From Dyadobacter sp. CY261 (lineage in GTDB: Bacteria > Bacteroidota > Bacteroidia > Cytophagales > Spirosomataceae), in contig NZ_JAKCPW010000006.1 of the NCBI RefSeq assembly GCF_021440085.1, positions 248,001 through 312,000 of the forward strand: DNA of 64,000 bases. The letters run 5' to 3'. Shown here one piece after another: positions 61,734 through 64,000 of this stretch. The notes below the pieces were generated by a model. The model saw only the letters and a list, made by a program, of their open reading frames with translations, made no database searches and was not told where the DNA came from. How positions within the stretch are numbered: position 1 is the first letter of the stretch; every line of letters begins with the position of its first letter. The translations under genes and the position numbers were made by a program.

Positions 61734-63707
61734 CTATCTAATCAGCAAAAAACTCCCATTTTTAACCACCGTTTGGCCGGAAGAGTTTGTCGCTTCAATT
61801 TTGTACAGGTAATAGCCCCCCGGAGCTTTTCCAGTTTTTACATTACCGTCCCAACCTTCTGCGATATCCGTCGAATGAAAAATCACTTCACCCCAGCGAC
61901 TGAATACCGACATACTGAAATCTTTCACGAAGTATGCTTTGACCTCGAAGCGTTCATTATATGAGTCTCCGTTGGGCGTAAATGCGTCGGGTATGAGAAG
62001 AATCGCTTCACTCCTGAAATTCAGCACATTCGATAAACTTGTAAAATTACCCCCGGGGGATTTCGCTTCGATCCGATACCCGAAGTCCGATTGAGACGCC
62101 AGGTCCAGCGTGTGGCTGGTCGAAAGACCTTTGGGAATCACATTAATCAGATTCCCGGGCTCATCGACCTGTTGAAGGTCGTAGGATTCCACCGGGTTGA
62201 TGAACGGTGCATCCGGGTTCCATACAATGTTCGGCGTGTTCGTCGTCAGCAAAATGGAACAAACCGGGGCACTGAAAGATGGTGATTTGAGCTTGCAGGC
62301 GTTTTCGTACTGAAACCGGTAACAATAGGAGTTTCTTGACGTGCTCACATTTGCGTCATCCCATTGCAGGCTTTGGTTGTTTGCTGGTGAAACGATTTCA
62401 AAACTCGTACTTCCCAGCAGTGCACGCTCTACAATCAGGTTGTAGGAACTCGTAAGTCCCTCTCCGGAAAGTTCCACTTTTGTACCAATCGTATTTTCAT
62501 CCTTAACAGTCACAACAGCATTGTTAATATCCGCTGGAGCCGACGTCTTGGGATCCAAACTGATAGGCGCTGAATATGATCTGACATCGTTCTCGACAAT
62601 CGCCACGATTTCATATTGGTAGGTGTTACCGCATTTAACGTCGGTGTCTTCAAAGGAACGCTTGTCCGCGGTGGTAAAAATCACAGCTCCGTTCCGTTTG
62701 AGTTGATACTCGACTAAACCAGCCGTATTGGGCTCATTCTCCCATTCCAATGCGATGATTTCATCCAACGACAAACCACCTTGTTTTATCGTCATGCTGC
62801 TCACGATCGGACTTTTGATGATATTGCCGCAGATATCAGTAGACCAGAGCTGGAACCGATACACCACTTTCGGATCTAGCAAGGGTACCGACGCCGATTG
62901 TGTTCCGCCAGTTTGCCCGCTTTTGTTGGTAAAGGTCAAATCTCCATCACCCTTGGCAATGTAGAGCTTGGTCTCCACACCTTCTATTCCTTCATAGATA
63001 ACCTTTGCATCACCACTCGCTGGCATTGACACATTTAAAATCCTGATTGCTTCCAGCGACGGAGGTGGCGTATTGGCATCAAGGGTAGTAGTATTGGTAC
63101 TTGTCGAACATTGTCCATTAGTGTACGTGCCCCTCAGGGTAATGGCAGGACGGGCGCCAGCATAGGTATGGTCAAAATAGGCTGTGGTGCTGGTTTTGAT
63201 GTTGACAGATTGCTTCGCCCCGTCGCCCCAGTTGATTTCAATAGCGTCGTATGCTTTGGAAATATCATCACTCGCAATCGTCAGGCGCACTTTTCCATTC
63301 TGGCAGGCAATAATCTCAGCATTCGGCCCCCTGGTCTCCTTCACGACCACATCTTTGCATTGGCTGAAACCCGTACCATTGGCGCTCCCATACTGCAATA
63401 TGGTGTACGTACCGGGAATCTGATAAGTGAAAGTAGAATCCTGTGTTGTCTCGCTGGTGTTTGGAGGTGTGTTTTGATTCCGATCGAACCGGAAGGCATA
63501 GGTGAGACTTTCCGGCTTGGGAACCAGATTTTTTACATTCACAGTTAAAGGGGCGCAACCTTCGGCGGGCATTACATTGAAACCACCTGTACTACCGCAA
63601 AAACTTTGTGTTGCCGCCGTTCTTGCAGTACTTTCCTGACCTGAAACTTCTAGCTGAGCGAGCGAAAAAATGCTCAGCAAAAATAGTATCAGTAGCTTAT
63701 GTTTCAT
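61734..63707 (-). CDS. second secreted protein with gliding-motility C-terminal domain
   Basis: This is a 657-aa protein from ATG 63707, giving the signal peptide MKHKLLILFLLSIFSLAQLE; a longer frame up to 63827 adds a leader without support. The order is as in its downstream paralogue: PKD-like domain (VMPAEGCAPLTVNVKNL), repeats with Cys pairs, and the C-terminal sorting domain (LLIPDAFTPNGDSYNERFEVK, then WGEVIFHSTDIAEGWDG, end KNGSFLLIR). Both probably use the PorT-type secretion system. They are separated by 185 bp. Confidence 0.88.
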   Translation of the reverse strand: MKHKLLILFLLSIFSLAQLEVSGQESTARTAATQSFCGSTGGFNVMPAEGCAPLTVNVKNLVPKPESLTYAFRFDRNQNTPPNTSETTQDSTFTYQIPGTYTILQYGSANGTGFSQCKDVVVKETRGPNAEIIACQNGKVRLTIASDDISKAYDAIEINWGDGAKQSVNIKTSTTAYFDHTYAGARPAITLRGTYTNGQCSTSTNTTTLDANTPPPSLEAIRILNVSMPASGDAKVIYEGIEGVETKLYIAKGDGDLTFTNKSGQTGGTQSASVPLLDPKVVYRFQLWSTDICGNIIKSPIVSSMTIKQGGLSLDEIIALEWENEPNTAGLVEYQLKRNGAVIFTTADKRSFEDTDVKCGNTYQYEIVAIVENDVRSYSAPISLDPKTSAPADINNAVVTVKDENTIGTKVELSGEGLTSSYNLIVERALLGSTSFEIVSPANNQSLQWDDANVSTSRNSYCYRFQYENACKLKSPSFSAPVCSILLTTNTPNIVWNPDAPFINPVESYDLQQVDEPGNLINVIPKGLSTSHTLDLASQSDFGYRIEAKSPGGNFTSLSNVLNFRSEAILLIPDAFTPNGDSYNERFEVKAYFVKDFSMSVFSRWGEVIFHSTDIAEGWDGNVKTGKAPGGYYLYKIEATNSSGQTVVKNGSFLLIR

Positions 63708-63829
63708 TGTGAGTAAAGTAGGTTCCGCGGGGTGTGTTGTTGTGGATTGTTCCGTTGAAACGGATCGTGTAAATCCTGTGTTCAATCTGTAACGGACGTT
63801 CAAAAATAGAACTTTCGACATTATCAACG

Positions 63830-63837
63830 TACCTTTG
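63830..63837 (+). promoter_or_regulatory. Bacteroidota -7 box for ribB
   Basis: TACCTTTG matches TAnnTTTG, about 50 bp before the ribB start codon. Confidence 0.5.
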
Positions 63838-63888
63838 CAGAGTAAAAACGAGTTTTAGTTTAAAACTATTTTTTCATTAACCCGATTA

Positions 63889-64000
63889 ATGAGTAATCAT
63901 ACCAACCCGATTGCGCTGGACTCTATCGAAGATGCCATCGAAGCGATCAAAAAAGGGGAACTCATCATTGTTGTCGATGATGAAGACCGTGAAAACGAAG
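63889..64000 (+). CDS. ribB: RibB 3,4-dihydroxy-2-butanone-4-phosphate synthase, N-terminal part
   Basis: The start is at 63889 and the gene runs out of the window. The 37 visible residues, ending GELIIVVDDEDRENE, have the characteristic RibB acidic loop (DDEDREN) that binds ribulose 5-phosphate and Mg. It may be a RibB-RibA fusion, as in many Bacteroidota, but this cannot be seen. It supplies the riboflavin pathway. Confidence 0.9.
   Translation, partial: MSNHTNPIALDSIEDAIEAIKKGELIIVVDDEDRENE

Overview
The window looks like a Bacteroidota chromosome of the Cytophagales type (Dyadobacter/Spirosoma-like; genus not provable from this sequence). Support comes from the gliding and type IX secretion genes (porT next to ubiE, gldH, two large secreted proteins ending in gliding-motility-type C-terminal domains), TAnnTTTG promoter boxes, a C-terminally extended LysS, and sparse Shine-Dalgarno use. 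There are two compartments: an accessory region from 1 to about 38.7 kb, and ordinary chromosomal backbone from the tRNA-Val gene at 38.73 kb to the end.

Accessory part A (1 to about 17.8 kb) is the cargo and mobilisation half of an integrative element. It holds a TraD/VirD4-like coupling protein, a membrane protein, a MobF relaxase-helicase, a structured noncoding stretch that could hold oriT, a Rieske protein paired with an unknown protein, an ArdC antirestriction gene broken by an in-frame TAG just before its HExxH motif, a degenerate Toprim protein, an excisionase-like protein, an ArsR remnant, a nuclease-NACHT NTPase, and a tyrosine integrase. Beside the integrase are paired TGCCCCCA repeats around a tRNA-3'-end-like core.

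Accessory part B (about 17.8 to 38.7 kb) is a genomic island. Its main loci are: (i) a tightly overlapping four-gene operon of an EACC1-like small protein, a caspase-fold protease, an ABC ATPase with an extra helical N-terminus, and an eight-TM protein, which I consider the best candidate for a little-described conflict system; (ii) an SRAP protein (HMCES/YedK family) with two unknown neighbours; (iii) an imuA-imuB-dnaE2 mutagenesis operon facing a self-cleaving S24 repressor; (iv) a RiPP-like locus (62-aa peptide, radical SAM/SPASM maturase, membrane-anchored protein) facing an XRE regulator across a perfect 16-bp palindrome; (v) a C5-cytosine methylase, a Rossmann methyltransferase-like protein and a GHKL (MORC/MutL-like) ATPase, with an HNH-like fragment upstream. 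The island ends beside tRNA-Val.

Backbone (38.7 to 64 kb): tRNA-Val, porT-ubiE, an outer-membrane barrel, a PD-(D/E)XK-like protein, a membrane protein/histidine kinase/LuxR response regulator operon, an OYE-family reductase with an AraC regulator, tRNA-Phe, a two-gene membrane Fe-S oxidoreductase, gldH, an AI-2E family permease, an orphan OmpR regulator, an AsmA-like protein, lysS, a cold-shock protein, a PspC-domain protein, a family 2 glycosyltransferase, a YbaB protein, two tandem paralogous secreted proteins and the start of ribB.
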